From: Lachnospiraceae bacterium
GTDB lineage: Bacteria; Bacillota; Clostridia; Lachnospirales; Lachnospiraceae
Direction: 5' to 3'
Length of the DNA stretch: 8,876 bases
Assembly: GCA_017380975.1 (NCBI GenBank)
Contig: JAFOCX010000017.1
Span: forward strand, 1-8,876
Part shown: positions 1-6,173 of the stretch, piece after piece
How positions within the stretch are numbered: the first letter of the stretch is position 1
How the letters are laid out: each line of letters begins with the position of its first letter
The notes under the pieces: model-generated
What the model saw: the letters and a program-made list of their open reading frames with translations, nothing else
What the model was told of the DNA's origin: nothing
Database searches by the model: none
Position numbers and translations under genes: made by a program

Positions 1-860
1 ATGCAGAGATGGTATATTCATCGGTGCTCCTTGGACAGCAGTCGGAGCAGATGCTTTTGAGTGCCGATCAGTTGACGGAGATGAGTCCGGAAATGATGCG
101 CATTCAGATGATCGATACCCCGCGTGCAGCGCTGATATCCGGTGCACAGAGTGCATTGATCGGTTATGAGCAGCTCCTTCTTCAGAAAGGAAGCTTACAG
201 TCGACCCTTGAACTGCTGCAGGCCGTTTATCAGTCAACAGAACGTCAGGCAGCAGCCGGAATGGCAACACAGAATGATGTGCTCTCCGCAAAGCAGAATC
301 TGGATTCGGTACAGGCGGGACTCATGACAATTGATGCCAATGAGGTGAAACTCCGTCAGACGCTCTGCACGATGCTCGGCTGGGCATACAATGCGTCCCC
401 GGATATCCCGGAAATTCCGGACGTGGATCCGAACAGGATCGCAGCAGTGAATCCGGAGGCAGACACACAGAAGGCATTGGAGAACAACTTCACATTAAAG
501 TATAATCGTCTCAGCAAGGAGACTCTGACAAACGGATCTGTGGAAAAGCAGAATCTGCTCCGCACGATCGATGCGCAGGAGTCTGAGGTAAAAGCTTCCA
601 TGATCAATCTGTATCATGCACTGACTCAGGCGAAAAATGAACTCAGTCACGCACAGACTGCCCTTACTCTGGAACAGTCCAAGATGAACCTTGCAGAGCG
701 CAAGATGGCACTGGGCATGATCGGCAGATTGGAGTACTTACAGCAGAAAAATGCAATTGCCACAGCGGAAGTGAATGTGAGAACCGCAGAGCTGGCTCTT
801 CTTCAGGCAGTCGAGACCTACGACTGGGCGGTGCAGGGAAATCTGACACTGAGCCAGTAA
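1..860 (+). CDS. TolC/OEP-family coiled-coil protein, 5' truncated
   Basis: The reading frame (codons from base 3) is open to the window edge and ends at TAA 858-860, giving about 285 C-terminal residues; the real start lies upstream. The visible part is almost entirely alpha-helical and polar, with two OEP-like repeats. One helix region contains the family-style turn GMATQNDVLSAKQNL. A second, near the C-terminus, has the related GMIGRLEYLQQKNAI followed by a long heptad-like helix. In diderm bacteria TolC-type proteins form the outer-membrane duct of efflux and type I secretion systems. Many monoderm Clostridia also carry such genes, usually beside HlyD-like adaptor and transporter genes, which would lie upstream here. 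Its role without an outer membrane is uncertain. No terminator is visible after the stop, but the next gene has its own promoter. The family call is fairly sure; the function is not. Confidence 0.75.
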   Translation, partial: AEMVYSSVLLGQQSEQMLLSADQLTEMSPEMMRIQMIDTPRAALISGAQSALIGYEQLLLQKGSLQSTLELLQAVYQSTERQAAAGMATQNDVLSAKQNLDSVQAGLMTIDANEVKLRQTLCTMLGWAYNASPDIPEIPDVDPNRIAAVNPEADTQKALENNFTLKYNRLSKETLTNGSVEKQNLLRTIDAQESEVKASMINLYHALTQAKNELSHAQTALTLEQSKMNLAERKMALGMIGRLEYLQQKNAIATAEVNVRTAELALLQAVETYDWAVQGNLTLSQ

Positions 861-867
861 CGACTAC

Positions 868-896
868 TTGACCGAAAACAGGAATACGAGTATGAT
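868..896 (+). promoter_or_regulatory. sigma-A promoter for the TauE/SafE-family gene
   Basis: TTGACC (868-873) is followed after exactly 17 bases by TATGAT (891-896), a near-consensus vegetative promoter. Initiation is expected near base 903, giving a leader of under 30 bases before the ATG at 930. This suggests the transporter is transcribed independently of the upstream TolC-like gene. Confidence 0.65.
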
Positions 897-913
897 AAAA
901 CGTAGAGTTTTAT
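895..913. repeat. Perfect 7-bp inverted repeat over the -10/start region
   Basis: ATAAAAC (895-901) and GTTTTAT (907-913) are exact reverse complements separated by five bases. The repeat begins inside the -10 box and covers the expected transcription start. It is placed where a repressor operator would sit. A weak AT-rich leader hairpin or chance are alternatives. Confidence 0.4.
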
Positions 914-929
914 TTAGGGGGATTTTAAT

Positions 930-1643
930 ATGACGGCAGCAGTTGTCTTTTTGACACCGATCATAGCGGGATTGATCCAGTCAGTGACCGGATTTGGTTC
1001 GGGTATTTTTATGATGGTATTCTTTCCGATGATATTTCCTATCTTAGGAGCATCCGCAGTATCATCAGCGATTTCACTGGCAGGAACCTGTTCTTTGAGC
1101 TGGCATTACAGAAAGCACTGTAAGTGGAAGCTGACCGTAGTTCCTGCACTGATCTATATCTTAGTAAGTTCCGTAGCCGTTTTGATGGCCCCGTACCTTC
1201 CGACGGATGTTCTGAAAAAAGTGTTCGGCGTATTTTTGATGATCCTGGCAGTTTATTTCCTGGTGTTTTCTTCAAAAATGAAGGTAAAAGCCAATTTGGC
1301 AAGTGCTACGGTATGCGGAACACTCGCAGGTATCTTAGGCGGACTGTTTGGTATCGGAGGACCTCCGATGGTCATCTATTTCCTGGCTGCTTTGGATGAT
1401 AAAGAAGAATATCTGGGAACGATCCAGCTTCATTTCTTTATCACCGGTGTGTATATGCTGTTATTCAGAATCTATAAAGGCATTTTCACAATGGATATGA
1501 TCCCTTACACGATCCTCGGTATGGTGGGTATCATGATCGGTAAAAAGATCGGAACGAAGATCGTGGACCGCATCAATGCAGAGACGATGAAGAAACTGGT
1601 TTACGCTTTCCTCGGTGTATCCGGCTTCCTGAATCTGCTTTAA
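930..1643 (+). CDS. TauE/SafE-family membrane permease
   Basis: This is a 237-residue, strongly hydrophobic protein with about seven to eight predicted membrane segments. It has the two half-repeat signatures of the TauE/SafE (former DUF81) family: GFGSGIFMM near residues 21-29 in the first half, and GGLFGIGGPPMVIYF near residues 137-151 in the second. Characterised members export sulfite, sulfoacetate or other small organic anions, but substrates vary and cannot be read from sequence. The start is supported by AGGGGGA at 916-922, eight bases before the ATG. The gene has its own promoter and terminator, so it is probably monocistronic. Its stop overlaps the converging spoIIR stop by four bases. 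Family assignment is strong; substrate is unknown. Confidence 0.88.
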   Translation: MTAAVVFLTPIIAGLIQSVTGFGSGIFMMVFFPMIFPILGASAVSSAISLAGTCSLSWHYRKHCKWKLTVVPALIYILVSSVAVLMAPYLPTDVLKKVFGVFLMILAVYFLVFSSKMKVKANLASATVCGTLAGILGGLFGIGGPPMVIYFLAALDDKEEYLGTIQLHFFITGVYMLLFRIYKGIFTMDMIPYTILGMVGIMIGKKIGTKIVDRINAETMKKLVYAFLGVSGFLNLL

Positions 1644-2311
1644 ACGCGGCCCGGGAATTCAAAAAACTGAAAACGGATTTTTATTTGGGGCAGGAGCGTA
1701 TCCTGCTCCGTTTTTTTGTCTGTATATTGGGTAAATCGACCAAAGCGAAGCAGGGAGTGGAAATCATCTTCCGGAAGAAGAGACTGTAAAAGTTCTTTCG
1801 AAGAATCCGGAACGACCGCATAAGTGCGGTCAATGTAGCATAAAGAAGGATAGAGGACACACCAGAAGTTTTGTCCTGTTCCTTCTCCCAGAACGACGCG
1901 CACGGCTTCATATTCCCCGGCGGGAAATGTCATGTCGCCATATGTTTTTTGCGGAAATTCACAAGTCTCCAGAAGCACTTTAGCAGGATAGTCAAATCCC
2001 AGTTCCTGCATGAAGTGCTCCGCGGATCGTGCGAGACGATGTTTATTGGTTTCAATGTAACCGATCAATTCTTCTCGAGTGGCAGAGTCCGGTACTTCAC
2101 CGCGGATCATTTCCAGAAGAAAATCTTTGACATCCAGTTTTAGTGCCTGGTCTTTGGGAGAATCACTGTTGGCAAGCACATGGAAGCGAAGGATCTCAGG
2201 AGCGACCCTGGAAGCAAGCGCTTCCTGATTTCGGCGTACTCCGGACATGGCCAGAAGGAGCAGGATCAGGATGATGATCAGGGAAAGGCAAAAATCATAT
2301 TTCTTTTTCAA
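1640..2311 (-). CDS. spoIIR: Stage II sporulation protein R (SpoIIR)
   Basis: SpoIIR is the forespore signal protein, made under sigma-F and exported to the intermembrane space. There it activates the SpoIIGA protease that processes pro-sigma-E in the mother cell. The protein has a basic N-terminus and a hydrophobic export segment (about residues 8-22). Next come the family motif FHVLANSDSPKDQALKL (about 43-59) and the second signature FPAGEYEAVRVV with GEGTGQNFWCVLYP (about 129-155). The longest reading begins with GTG at 2320, which has no room for a ribosome binding site. TTG at 2311-2309 is preceded by GAGGTGG at good spacing, so I choose it (223 residues). The last 80 bases contain the opposing gene's terminator. 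A sigma-F-like promoter lies just upstream. Confidence 0.92.
   Translation of the reverse strand: MKKKYDFCLSLIIILILLLLAMSGVRRNQEALASRVAPEILRFHVLANSDSPKDQALKLDVKDFLLEMIRGEVPDSATREELIGYIETNKHRLARSAEHFMQELGFDYPAKVLLETCEFPQKTYGDMTFPAGEYEAVRVVLGEGTGQNFWCVLYPSLCYIDRTYAVVPDSSKELLQSLLPEDDFHSLLRFGRFTQYTDKKTEQDTLLPQIKIRFQFFEFPGRV
1687..1717 (+). terminator. Rho-independent terminator of the TauE/SafE gene
   Basis: GGGGCAGGA (1687-1695) pairs with TCCTGCTCC (1701-1709) across a five-base loop. It forms a nine-pair stem with one G-U, followed by G and seven T residues (1711-1717). It works only in the plus direction, because the minus side is followed by A-rich rather than T-rich sequence. It lies wholly inside the 3' coding region of spoIIR. 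Confidence 0.82.
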
Positions 2312-2343
2312 ATTATCCACCTCATTTTTATCATATTTACTAT

Positions 2344-2371
2344 TTGTTATTATTACCAGTTGTGCTATAAT
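2344..2371 (+). promoter_or_regulatory. Sigma-A promoter for the ddl-murI operon
   Basis: A perfect -10 TATAAT (2366-2371) has an upstream TGC, making an extended -10. TTGTTA (2344-2349) lies 16 bases upstream as a 4-of-6 match to the -35 consensus. Transcription is expected near 2378, leaving a leader of about 60 bases before the ddl ATG. Confidence 0.7.
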
Positions 2372-2377
2372 CTAAAC
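2349..2377 (-). promoter_or_regulatory. Sigma-F-like promoter for spoIIR
   Basis: On the minus strand GTTTA (2377-2373) is followed after 15 bases by GGTAATAATA (2357-2348). This matches the Bacillus sigma-F pattern as I remember it (GYWTA, 15-16 bases, GGNRANANTW) at every defined position. It sits about 40 bases before the spoIIR start, and spoIIR is a known sigma-F gene in Bacillus and Clostridioides. The site overlaps the opposing ddl promoter. Confidence 0.6.
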
Positions 2378-2381
2378 GAAC

Positions 2382-2407
2382 TGCGCCCATTTGTGAAAAA
2401 GGGCGTG
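2382..2407 (+). other. Possible small hairpin in the ddl leader
   Basis: TGCGCCC (2382-2388) can pair with GGGCGTG (2401-2407) around a 12-base loop, giving five Watson-Crick pairs plus two G-U pairs. It begins a few bases after the predicted transcription start and ends about 15 bases before the ribosome binding site. There is no T-run, so it is not a terminator. It may be a 5' stabilising stem or nothing. Confidence 0.25.
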
Positions 2408-2437
2408 CACCCGTGGTATGAAGAGAGGATTAAGAAC

Positions 2438-3502
2438 ATGAGTAAAATGAACCTGGTTGCATTGTTTGGCGGTCAGTCTTCAGAGCATGTAGTTTCCTGC
2501 ATGTCTGTACAGAACGTAGTCGCAAACATTGACACAGAGAAATATAATGTAATTTTAGTTGGTATCACAGAGGAGGGTCACTGGGTAAAAGTGAACTCCA
2601 CAGAAGAGATCAAAAATGATACCTGGAGAGAGAGTAAAGTAAGTGCAGTATTATCTCCAGACGCAAAAGAGAAATGTCTCCTTGTTATGGAAGACGGTAA
2701 AGTAGAAAAGGTTCCGGTGGATGTGGTATTCCCGGTGCTTCACGGTCTTTACGGTGAGGACGGAACCGTTCAGGGTATCCTGGAGCTTGCAAGAATCCCG
2801 TATGTTGGCTGTGGTGTTCTGGCATCTGCAGTATCCATGGATAAGATGTCCACAAAAGTGATCGTAAACAGCCTCGGTATCCGTCAGGCAGCTTTCGTGG
2901 CAGTATTTAAGGAAGAGATGAACGATATGGATGCGATCACTGCAAAAATCGAGGGTGCGTTCCCGTACCCGGTATTTGTAAAACCGTCCAACGCAGGTTC
3001 TTCCAAGGGCGTATCCCGCGCCAACAACCGTGAGGAGCTGATCGAGGCTCTGAACGAGGCAGCAAGACACGACAGACGTATTCTGGTAGAAGAGATGATC
3101 GTCGGTCATGAGGTAGAGTGTGCAGTTTACGGAGGCGGTCTTGAGGAAGTGCAGGCTTCCGGCGTTGGCGAGATCCTTGCAGCAGCAGATTTCTACGATT
3201 TCGAAGCCAAATATTACAATGCAGAATCCAAGACTGTGATCGATCCGGAACTTCCGGGCAATACAGCAGAGATCGTTCGCGAAGCAGCGATCAAGATCTT
3301 CAAGGGTGTGGACGGATATGGTCTTTCCCGTGTGGACTTCTTCGTAGAAGCTGACGGCGGTGTTGTGTTCAACGAGATCAACACACTTCCGGGCTTTACA
3401 GCGATCAGCATGTATCCGATGCTCTGGGAGGCAAGAGGAATCAGCAAACCGCAGCTCGTAGATGCACTGATCAGCCATGCATTTAAGAGATATGAAAGGT
3501 AA
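2438..3502 (+). CDS. ddl: D-alanine--D-alanine ligase
   Basis: This cytoplasmic ATP-grasp enzyme joins two D-alanines for the peptidoglycan stem peptide. The 354 residues have the normal family length. Visible motifs are GGQSSEHVVS (residues 11-20, with the substrate-binding Glu16), HGLYGEDGTVQG (102-113, family signature 1), PSNAGSSKGVS (183-193), the omega-loop FEAKYY (255-260) and the Mg-binding FNEINTLPGF (311-320). The loop Tyr after Lys is typical of D-Ala-specific ligases, rather than the His of VanA-type D-lactate ligases. The frame stays open upstream to 2180, but that stretch opposes spoIIR. The ATG at 2438 has GAGAGGA (2423-2429) at good spacing and begins the conserved domain. It is first gene of a four-gene operon, 12 bases before murI. 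Confidence 0.95.
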   Translation: MSKMNLVALFGGQSSEHVVSCMSVQNVVANIDTEKYNVILVGITEEGHWVKVNSTEEIKNDTWRESKVSAVLSPDAKEKCLLVMEDGKVEKVPVDVVFPVLHGLYGEDGTVQGILELARIPYVGCGVLASAVSMDKMSTKVIVNSLGIRQAAFVAVFKEEMNDMDAITAKIEGAFPYPVFVKPSNAGSSKGVSRANNREELIEALNEAARHDRRILVEEMIVGHEVECAVYGGGLEEVQASGVGEILAAADFYDFEAKYYNAESKTVIDPELPGNTAEIVREAAIKIFKGVDGYGLSRVDFFVEADGGVVFNEINTLPGFTAISMYPMLWEARGISKPQLVDALISHAFKRYER

Positions 3503-3514
3503 GAATGAAAATAT

Positions 3515-4336
3515 ATGGACAAAAATGCAGCGATCGGAGTCTTTGACTCCGGTGTAGGCGGGCTGACAGTTGCCCGCGAGATCATGCGCCAGCTTCCGGA
3601 GGAGAAGATCATCTACTTTGGTGATACTGCCCGTCTTCCGTACGGAAGCAAATCAAAAGAGACGGTAATCCGTTTCTCGGAGCAGATCATTCGTTTTCTT
3701 CGTACGAAAGATGTGAAAGCGATCGTCATCGCCTGCAATACTGCTTCTTCTTTTGCATTGGATGAAGTCCGCAAAGTAGAAGACATTCCGATTATCGGTG
3801 TGATCAATGCCGGTGCCAGAGCAGCCGTGGCTGCTTCTAAAAACGGAAAGATCGGCGTGATCGGAACAGAAGGAACCATCAACAGCGGAACTTACGCGAA
3901 GGCAATCATGGATATGAAGCCGGGCGTGGAGGTGTTTGGAAAAGCTTGTCCGCTTTTCGTACCGCTGGTAGAAGAGGGCATGTTCCATGACACCGTGACG
4001 GATGAGATCTCATCCAGATATTTGCAGGAATTAAAATCCAAATATATTGACTCCCTGGTGCTGGGATGTACCCATTACCCGCTGATCCGTTCTACGATCG
4101 CGCGCACCATGGGAAGTGATGTGACACTGGTCAATCCGGCGTATGAGACCGCAGTACAGTTGAGAACCCTGCTTCGCTCCATGGAAATGAACTGCGACGA
4201 GGGAAGAAATCTTCCGGTCGAGGAAAAATATCAGTTCTTCGTAAGTGATATGGCAGACAAATTCCGTGCGTTTGCAACGGCGATCCTTCCGGATGAAGTG
4301 AAACAGACGATCAAGATTAATATAGAAGAGTATTAG
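3515..4336 (+). CDS. murI: Glutamate racemase
   Basis: MurI converts L-glutamate to D-glutamate, the second residue of the peptidoglycan stem peptide, by a two-cysteine acid-base mechanism without cofactor. The 273 residues include IGVFDSGVGGLTV (residues 7-19), YFGDTARLPYG (34-44), ACNTAS with catalytic Cys74, and GCTHYPL with catalytic Cys185 and the adjacent His187. Length and motif spacing are normal. The ATG at 3515 is the only possible start near the conserved N-terminus, because an in-frame stop lies at 3506-3508. Its ribosome binding site is poor: AAAGG at 3495-3499 is about 15 bases away. Translation may therefore depend on ribosomes finishing ddl 12 bases upstream. It is paired with ddl in a wall-precursor operon. 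Confidence 0.95.
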   Translation: MDKNAAIGVFDSGVGGLTVAREIMRQLPEEKIIYFGDTARLPYGSKSKETVIRFSEQIIRFLRTKDVKAIVIACNTASSFALDEVRKVEDIPIIGVINAGARAAVAASKNGKIGVIGTEGTINSGTYAKAIMDMKPGVEVFGKACPLFVPLVEEGMFHDTVTDEISSRYLQELKSKYIDSLVLGCTHYPLIRSTIARTMGSDVTLVNPAYETAVQLRTLLRSMEMNCDEGRNLPVEEKYQFFVSDMADKFRAFATAILPDEVKQTIKINIEEY

Positions 4337-4346
4337 GAGCACAGTT

Positions 4347-4790
4347 ATGGCAAAAGACGTTCTCGTGAGCGTAAAAGGAACGCAGTTTATTGATGGAGAA
4401 AAAGATTCTGTTGAGGTGATCACAAACGGAACCTGGTATGAGAAAAACGGAAAGCAGTATCTGATTTACGAAGAAACATACGAGGGGATGCAGGCGACCA
4501 CAAAGAACACGGTGAAAATCTCTCCGGAAATTGTGGAAGTGACAAAGAAAGGCGCGGTTTCCAGCAAGATGATCTATGAACTGGGAAAACAGCACATGTC
4601 TGACTACATGACACCGATGGGCCTGATCGTGCTCGGTATCACAACAAAAGATCTGTTTGTAGAAGCAAATGCAGACAAACTCCGCATGGAGCTGCGTTAT
4701 GCGATGGAGATGAACGGTCAGTTTGTGTCCGACAGTATCCTGGAGATCACTGCAACCGTACGCGGAGCAGAGGCACTGCGCCTGAACTAA
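4347..4790 (+). CDS. DUF1934 / YwiB-like calycin-type beta-barrel protein
   Basis: This 147-residue soluble protein has alternating short beta-strands of the kind expected for the DUF1934 (YwiB) family, a small lipocalin-like barrel. Recognisable stretches are the N-terminal VLVSVKGTQFIDGEKDSVEV, a central YLIYEETYEG, and the final strand SDSILEITATV. The molecular function of the family is not established; in Bacillus the gene lies near argS. The ATG follows AGGAG (4335-4339), which overlaps the murI stop, and the gap to murI is 10 bases. It is therefore cotranscribed with ddl and murI and followed after 10 bases by the nitroreductase gene. No signal peptide or membrane segment is seen. Family call is good from memory; role is unknown. 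Confidence 0.78.
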   Translation: MAKDVLVSVKGTQFIDGEKDSVEVITNGTWYEKNGKQYLIYEETYEGMQATTKNTVKISPEIVEVTKKGAVSSKMIYELGKQHMSDYMTPMGLIVLGITTKDLFVEANADKLRMELRYAMEMNGQFVSDSILEITATVRGAEALRLN

Positions 4791-4800
4791 GGAGGACGTT

Positions 4801-5538
4801 ATGAACCAGACATTAAAAGATATTTACGAGCGTAAATCCGTCCGCGTGTTCGAGAACAGAGCGATCGGCAAAGAGGAAAAGAGACGGATCCTGGAAGCAG
4901 CGATCCAGGCGCCGACAGCAGGAAACCAGGGAATGTTCGCCATCATCGATGTGACAGACCCGGAATTAAAGGCGAAACTGGCAGAGACTTGTGATCATCA
5001 GAAGTTTATCGCCACAGCGCCGATGGTTCTGGCATTCTGTGCAGATTATCAGAGATGGTACGACGCATATCTGGCTCATGGAGAGGCAGAGGTAAGAAAG
5101 CCGGCAGAGGGAGACCTCATGCTTGCATTTGAAGATACGCTGATCGCAGCGCAAAATGCAGTGGTGGCTGCCCAGTCTATGGGGATCGGATCTTGTTATA
5201 TCGGAGACTTTTTGGAAAATTACGAGACCCAGAAGGAGATCCTGAATCTTCCGAAATATGTGGTTCCGGCTGTTGTGGTGGTATTCGGATACCCGACAGA
5301 GCAGCAGAGAGAGCGTGTAAAACCGCCGAGATTCTCCGTGGAAGAAGTGGTTGGAGAAAATACATACTTAAGAAAATCCGGAGAAGAGTTTTTGGGAATG
5401 CTTCAGAAACGTCAGGGACTGGAAGATGAGGCATTTGACCGCTGGTTCACAGCATTTTACAATCGAAAATACAACAGTGATTTCAGCCGCGAGATGAGCC
5501 GTTCGGTTCATGAGATGATCAAGGCATGGATGGAATAG
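4801..5538 (+). CDS. Nitroreductase-family flavoprotein
   Basis: This is a 245-residue FMN-dependent oxidoreductase of the nitroreductase fold. Supporting motifs are the phosphate-contacting RKSVRVF (residues 11-17), APTAGNQ (37-43), the helix LIAAQNAVVAAQSMGIGSCYIGD (114-136, seen as a continuous conserved block) and VVVFGYP (159-165). About 70 residues follow the core, with a helical, charged C-terminal tail resembling NfsA-type subfamilies. Such enzymes use NAD(P)H to reduce nitro, quinone or other electrophilic compounds; the natural substrate cannot be inferred. A perfect AAGGAGG abuts the DUF1934 stop, five bases before the ATG. It is the last gene of the ddl operon, with the terminator two bases after its stop. 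Confidence 0.88.
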   Translation: MNQTLKDIYERKSVRVFENRAIGKEEKRRILEAAIQAPTAGNQGMFAIIDVTDPELKAKLAETCDHQKFIATAPMVLAFCADYQRWYDAYLAHGEAEVRKPAEGDLMLAFEDTLIAAQNAVVAAQSMGIGSCYIGDFLENYETQKEILNLPKYVVPAVVVVFGYPTEQQRERVKPPRFSVEEVVGENTYLRKSGEEFLGMLQKRQGLEDEAFDRWFTAFYNRKYNSDFSREMSRSVHEMIKAWME

Positions 5539-5540
5539 AA

Positions 5541-5576
5541 AAAATCCGCAAGTGGTTTTCACCATTTGCGGATTTT
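5541..5576. terminator. Bidirectional rho-independent terminator
   Basis: Bases 5541-5555 pair with 5562-5576 in a 15-bp stem (one G-U) around a six-base loop, TTTTCA. On the plus strand it is followed by a T-rich stretch (GTTGTTTCTTATTT). On the minus strand a run of six T results from A residues 5539-5544. It ends both the ddl operon and the converging small membrane-protein gene. Confidence 0.9.
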
Positions 5577-5584
5577 GTTGTTTC

Positions 5585-6040
5585 TTATTTATCTTTTTTA
5601 AAGATACCTGTGATGCGCTGACCGATTGTTTTCTTCTTCGGAAGCGGGATAAGACCGCCGCGTGCGCTCTTAACATCAGTTATGTAGAGACCGCTGATCA
5701 CTACTTTTGCTTCAGTCTTTAACGGAAGCTGTGCGAAAGCTTTCTCATCTGCGAGCATAGTCATGATCTTCGGACCGATCTTAACTTTTACTACCGGCAC
5801 TTTCATACGTTTTGCATACCACGGAACTGCGTCGATCGCTTCCTGCGGCATACCGGACTCAGACATCTTCATCTTCTTTTTGTCGATGGCCATGATTGTT
5901 ACAGTCTGTTTTGCAGCGTCGATCATGGACTGCTGTTCAACCTGGCGTTTTTCCATCTTTCTACCGAAGTAGTACATAACACCCAGAACGATTGCCGCGA
6001 TAATGGCAATGATCAGGAGTACATTCAGAAAAGTGTTCAT
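5585..6040 (-). CDS. Small single-pass membrane protein, function unknown
   Basis: I do not recognise the family. The 151-residue protein has one N-terminal membrane segment (about residues 4-24, LNVLLIIAIIAAIVLGV and flanks). The basic RKMEKR follows, which predicts a cytoplasmic C-terminal domain. The soluble part has a Lys/Met-rich stretch (KKKMKMS), a VPWYAKRMKVPVVKVKIGP segment (about 72-90), a strand-like KVVISGLYITDV (112-123) and a basic tail PLPKKKTIGQR. The frame is open to an ATG at 6064, but ATG 6040 is preceded by GGAGG (6052-6048) at seven bases, and the upstream residues would encode that binding site. Topology resembles YajC, but its motifs are not visible. It is monocistronic, with its own promoter and a shared terminator. 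Confidence 0.8.
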   Translation of the reverse strand: MNTFLNVLLIIAIIAAIVLGVMYYFGRKMEKRQVEQQSMIDAAKQTVTIMAIDKKKMKMSESGMPQEAIDAVPWYAKRMKVPVVKVKIGPKIMTMLADEKAFAQLPLKTEAKVVISGLYITDVKSARGGLIPLPKKKTIGQRITGIFKKDK

Positions 6041-6101
6041 GAAATAACCTCCAATATTTTCCACATTCGTCTATGCCTTAAGACAAGACACCACTTTGTA
6101 A

Positions 6102-6130
6102 ATTATAACATTCCTTATATAAAAGCGCAA
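6102..6130 (-). promoter_or_regulatory. Sigma-A promoter for the small membrane-protein gene
   Basis: On the minus strand TATAAT (6107-6102) is preceded by TGT, an extended -10. TTGCGC (6130-6125) lies 17 bases upstream as a weak -35. The start would be near 6095, giving a leader of about 55 bases. It diverges from the promoter of the M20 gene. Confidence 0.6.
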
Positions 6131-6173
6131 GCGATTCTTTCTGTATAAAATAGCGAAAGATTTGACAAAATCC

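Noticed and set aside
1124..1399. Other-frame ORF inside the TauE/SafE gene, plus similar overlapping ORFs elsewhere
   Set aside because: They overlap clear genes, lack ribosome binding sites and have low-complexity Arg/Ser/Cys-rich products typical of out-of-frame translation.
1645..1660. GCGGCCCGGGAATTC looks like a cloning-site polylinker (SmaI and EcoRI sites)
   Set aside because: The bases encode the last SpoIIR residues (EFPGRV) in frame up to the stop and show no vector sequence around them. Chance is enough.
2180..2437. In-frame upstream extension of the ddl reading frame by 86 codons
   Set aside because: It lies antisense to the spoIIR 5' end and across both promoters, upstream of the predicted ddl transcription start. 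Ddl homology begins at the ATG at 2438, which has a proper ribosome binding site.
2651..3478. Minus-strand open frame of 275 codons inside ddl
   Set aside because: It is a shadow of ddl codon bias: its product is Cys/His-rich without recognisable domains, there is no ribosome binding site or promoter, and it opposes a fully conserved enzyme gene.
3505..3546. The 13-codon frame at the ddl-murI junction as a real peptide gene
   Set aside because: It overlaps the murI start, is very short and has no recognisable leader-peptide features. It is noted only as a possible decoy start in the findings.
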